From positions 1 to 8,306 of the forward strand of contig DCVM01000031.1 in the NCBI GenBank assembly GCA_002327985.1: DNA of 8,306 bases, read 5' to 3'. The notes beneath the pieces were generated by a model. The model did no database searches. It worked only from the letters and a program-made list of their open reading frames with translations, and was not told the DNA's origin. Each line of letters starts with the position of its first letter. The stretch's first letter is position 1. Positions 6,942-8,306 of this stretch are shown here, in pieces. A program made the translations under genes and the position numbers. Origin of the DNA: Syntrophaceae bacterium UBA2188 (GTDB taxonomy: Bacteria; Desulfobacterota; BSN033; UBA1163).

Positions 6942-7418
6942 TTAGCGATTCAGAATCCACAGAGAAAAGTTCAATAAGGTTGCAAAACTAACCCATAAGA
7001 GGTAGGGGAGGAGGAGCGCTCCTGCAAATTTAGAAATTTTTAAGAAATTTTGAATCGTCAATAAGATGGCAATCCAAAGGAGAACGATATCCATGAAGCC
7101 CAGAAGAGGTGCCCTGAGCCCAAAAAAGGCTGCTGACCAGAGGATATTGAGAATCAACTGAACAAAGAAGAAAATGAAAGCAATTTTGAACTTTGGATGA
7201 TCTGGCCTTCGCCAAACAAAGAATAGAGATATTCCCATAAGGATAAACAGACTAATCCATACCGGACTAAATATCCAATTGGGAGGGTTGAAGAAAGGTT
7301 TTTTTAAAGTTGCATACCAGGTTGGTATGGCTGGGGTGGTAAAAAGAGAACCCAGAAAACCCGCTACCTGACAGAGCATAACGCTTGCTACCAGTTTAAG
7401 AATATCAATGATCTTCAT
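6942..7418 (-). CDS. tspO: TspO/MBR family membrane protein (tryptophan-rich sensory protein)
   Basis: A 158-residue integral membrane protein, the usual family length, with five hydrophobic segments at about 5-27, 49-70, 78-98, 104-123 and 133-156. Family landmarks are clear: WYATLKKPFFNPPNWIFSPVW at 34-54 (first loop and start of helix 2), NILWSAAFFG at 91-100, and PYLLWVSFATLLNFSLWILN at 138-157, including the tryptophans associated with porphyrin binding. Bacterial TspO binds tetrapyrroles and in Rhodobacter sphaeroides tunes pigment gene expression in response to oxygen and light; a role in photo-oxidative or tetrapyrrole stress is inferred here. The start ATG 7416-7418 has AAAGG 5 nt upstream. 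The gene ends 2 nt before the preferred photolyase start, and tspO-photolyase neighbours are a recurring arrangement in bacteria. Confidence 0.93.
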   Translation of the reverse strand: MKIIDILKLVASVMLCQVAGFLGSLFTTPAIPTWYATLKKPFFNPPNWIFSPVWISLFILMGISLFFVWRRPDHPKFKIAFIFFFVQLILNILWSAAFFGLRAPLLGFMDIVLLWIAILLTIQNFLKISKFAGALLLPYLLWVSFATLLNFSLWILNR

Positions 7419-7469
7419 CTTTTCCTTTCTCTGGTAGCAAGCCCTGTCACTCTTTAACCCCTTCTCAAA

Positions 7470-7643
7470 TTATTCTAATGGCATGGGATTACAAAGATTT
7501 TTTTCTGAGTCTGCAACCCGCCCACAGTTGAAACAGATATGTTTTGGTTTCTTTGTAATTTCCTTGATGACATCAAATTTTTCATTGCTCGCCAGAACAC
7601 AGATGTGGCCTGTGTGATCCCCTTTACAACATTTTTCTGCCAT
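7470..7643 (-). CDS. Small cysteine-rich protein of unknown function (57 aa)
   Basis: Reading the minus strand from ATG 7641-7643 gives MAEKCCKGDHTGHICVLA and continues to a TAA at 7470-7472. A textbook AAAGGAGG lies 5 nt upstream and a promoter at 7675-7704, so I consider it a real gene although it is short. It has six cysteines (5, 6, 15, 37, 40, 51) and three histidines (10, 13, 35), with the HIC motif appearing twice (13-15 and 35-37) and CFNCGRVAD at 37-45. The spacing suggests a metal site, zinc or iron-sulfur, but I cannot say which. There is no signal peptide or membrane segment. I recall similar small proteins ending in CGRVA and LCNPMPL in sulfate-reducer-like genomes, without known function. 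tspO starts 51 nt downstream. Confidence 0.85.
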   Translation of the reverse strand: MAEKCCKGDHTGHICVLASNEKFDVIKEITKKPKHICFNCGRVADSEKNLCNPMPLE

Positions 7644-7648
7644 TTTTT

Positions 7649-7656
7649 CCTCCTTT
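7649..7656 (-). promoter_or_regulatory. Strong Shine-Dalgarno of the small cysteine-rich gene
   Basis: AAAGGAGG on the minus strand with a 5-nt A-rich spacer to ATG 7641-7643. This is the best ribosome binding site in the window and the main argument that the 57-codon frame is translated, probably at a high level. Confidence 0.85.
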
Positions 7657-7674
7657 GTTTTTGCTTATAAATTA

Positions 7675-7704
7675 ATAATATCCTTTCAATGAGGCATCTT
7701 TCAA
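7675..7704 (-). promoter_or_regulatory. Sigma70-like promoter upstream of the cysteine-rich gene
   Basis: On the minus strand TTGAAA (7699-7704) and TATTAT (7675-7680) are separated by 18 nt, each matching five of six consensus bases. It lies in the AT-rich 70-nt gap after the methyltransferase-like gene. The predicted start, near 7668, gives a short leader carrying the strong Shine-Dalgarno. It could drive the small gene, tspO and the photolyase together, as no terminator is seen between them. Confidence 0.55.
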
Positions 7705-7713
7705 GTGTCGCCT

Positions 7714-8268
7714 TTAAATTTTATCCCTCCTCTCTTTCTCCCATAGGCGAGGTATTAAAAATGGGGTACGCCTCTTATAATCTAAATAATCAGAACCGAA
7801 TCGCTCCTCTAATTCTTTTTCTTCGATCAGCTTAATATAGATTAAAATTCCTATAGGATAAAGCAAACTCAACCCGATTGCAGAAAAGGAACCTAGCCAG
7901 ATGGCTACTCCCAAATAAAAAAGATCTGTTCCTAAAGTCATGGGGTTCCGGCAACAAGTATAGGGTCCTTTTATGATAAGTTTCTGCGTCGCCATCAGAG
8001 GGATAGGGGTTCCCTTCCCAATTGAAAACTGGACTTTTACCGTCCAATTAGCAAACAGCCAACCAACAACCATGAATACTAAACCTATCACAGGATTTAT
8101 CAGACCATAACGAAATTTTGGGAGGTGAAGCCATTGGTCAATATAGAATGACGAAACGATGATAAATAATGGAATGACTATCCAAAAAATAAAACCTCCA
8201 AAAATCACGGCAGCCATCCGTTGTTTTTTGCTATATTCATGCTCCGCCCATTTCTTAAATTTGTTCAT
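7714..8268 (-). CDS. Isoprenylcysteine carboxyl methyltransferase-like membrane methyltransferase
   Basis: A 184-residue integral membrane protein with hydrophobic segments at about 20-41, 56-76, 112-128 and 129-147. The C-terminal half holds the SAM-binding signature of the ICMT/PEMT superfamily: GPYTCCRNPMTLG at 101-113, the glutamate pair at 149-150, then RFGSDYLDYKRRTPFLIPR at 156-174. Eukaryotic relatives methylate prenylated cysteines or phosphatidylethanolamine. Bacterial stand-alone members mostly have unknown substrates, so the true target, a lipid, isoprenoid or thiol, cannot be named. The start ATG 8266-8268 has AAGGGA 7 nt upstream on the minus strand. A palindromic repeat lies only 14 nt before the start, so its promoter is beyond the window or the gene is the tail of an upstream operon. 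Confidence 0.82.
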   Translation of the reverse strand: MNKFKKWAEHEYSKKQRMAAVIFGGFIFWIVIPLFIIVSSFYIDQWLHLPKFRYGLINPVIGLVFMVVGWLFANWTVKVQFSIGKGTPIPLMATQKLIIKGPYTCCRNPMTLGTDLFYLGVAIWLGSFSAIGLSLLYPIGILIYIKLIEEKELEERFGSDYLDYKRRTPFLIPRLWEKERRDKI

Positions 8269-8282
8269 TACAGCATCCCTTC

Positions 8283-8306
8283 AGTGAACTACCCCGCAGC
8301 TTGCTG
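8283..8306. repeat. Palindromic dispersed repeat, right copy (cut by window end)
   Basis: The first 18 bases AGTGAACTACCCCGCAGC are identical to 23-40. The loop is CTTG and the second arm begins CTG at 8304 before the window stops, so the stem is expected to be completed outside. It sits immediately upstream of the methyltransferase-like gene and would be transcribed as a hairpin in that gene's 5' leader if transcription comes from further right. Confidence 0.65.

Noticed and set aside
23..8306. Composite transposon bounded by the terminal repeats
   Set aside because: The end repeats are short palindromes in direct orientation, no transposase lies between them, and no target-site duplication can be seen. 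Dispersed repeats explain them better.

Overview
The window is about 8.3 kb of bacterial chromosome with a mid-40s %GC by eye. Every gene I can support lies on the minus strand, so transcription runs from the right edge towards position 229. There are no tRNA or rRNA genes, no transposase and no CRISPR array. The taxon cannot be fixed from sequence alone. The GC-rich dispersed palindromes at 23-194, the small cysteine-rich protein and the mix of genes fit a Gram-negative such as a Desulfobacterota, Nitrospirota or related environmental lineage. That is an inference.

In the direction of transcription, the right part (8268 to 5581) holds four genes: an isoprenylcysteine-methyltransferase-like membrane protein, a 57-residue cysteine-rich protein with its own good promoter and Shine-Dalgarno, a TspO/MBR membrane protein, and a class II CPD photolyase whose start is 2 nt from the tspO stop. 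The left part (5505 to 229) starts behind a second sigma70-like promoter at 5536-5565. It holds a pyridoxamine-phosphate-oxidase-like flavoprotein, a TIGR01777-type NAD(P)-dependent epimerase, a CrtQ-like glycosyltransferase, a CrtO-like acyltransferase, and the ATPase and permease of an ABC-2 exporter. The last four genes are separated by 0, 10 and 32 nt and are almost certainly one operon. It ends in a cluster of palindromic repeats, one of which looks like an intrinsic terminator.

The most interesting unit is crtQ-like, crtO-like, ABC ATPase and ABC permease. The first two resemble the two enzymes that finish staphyloxanthin in Staphylococcus aureus (glucosylation, then acylation of a C30 carotenoid acid). 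Here they sit without the carotenoid backbone genes and next to an exporter. Together with photolyase, TspO and the TIGR01777 protein, genes often seen in light or singlet-oxygen stress loci, the window reads as a possible photoprotection island: DNA repair, tetrapyrrole or oxidative stress sensing, and synthesis and transport of a glycosylated, acylated membrane lipid or carotenoid. The family assignments are well supported. The joint function is a hypothesis.

A palindromic repeat of the same family occurs at both ends (23-51 and 8283-8306) in the same orientation, and a degenerate inverted relative lies at 175-194.
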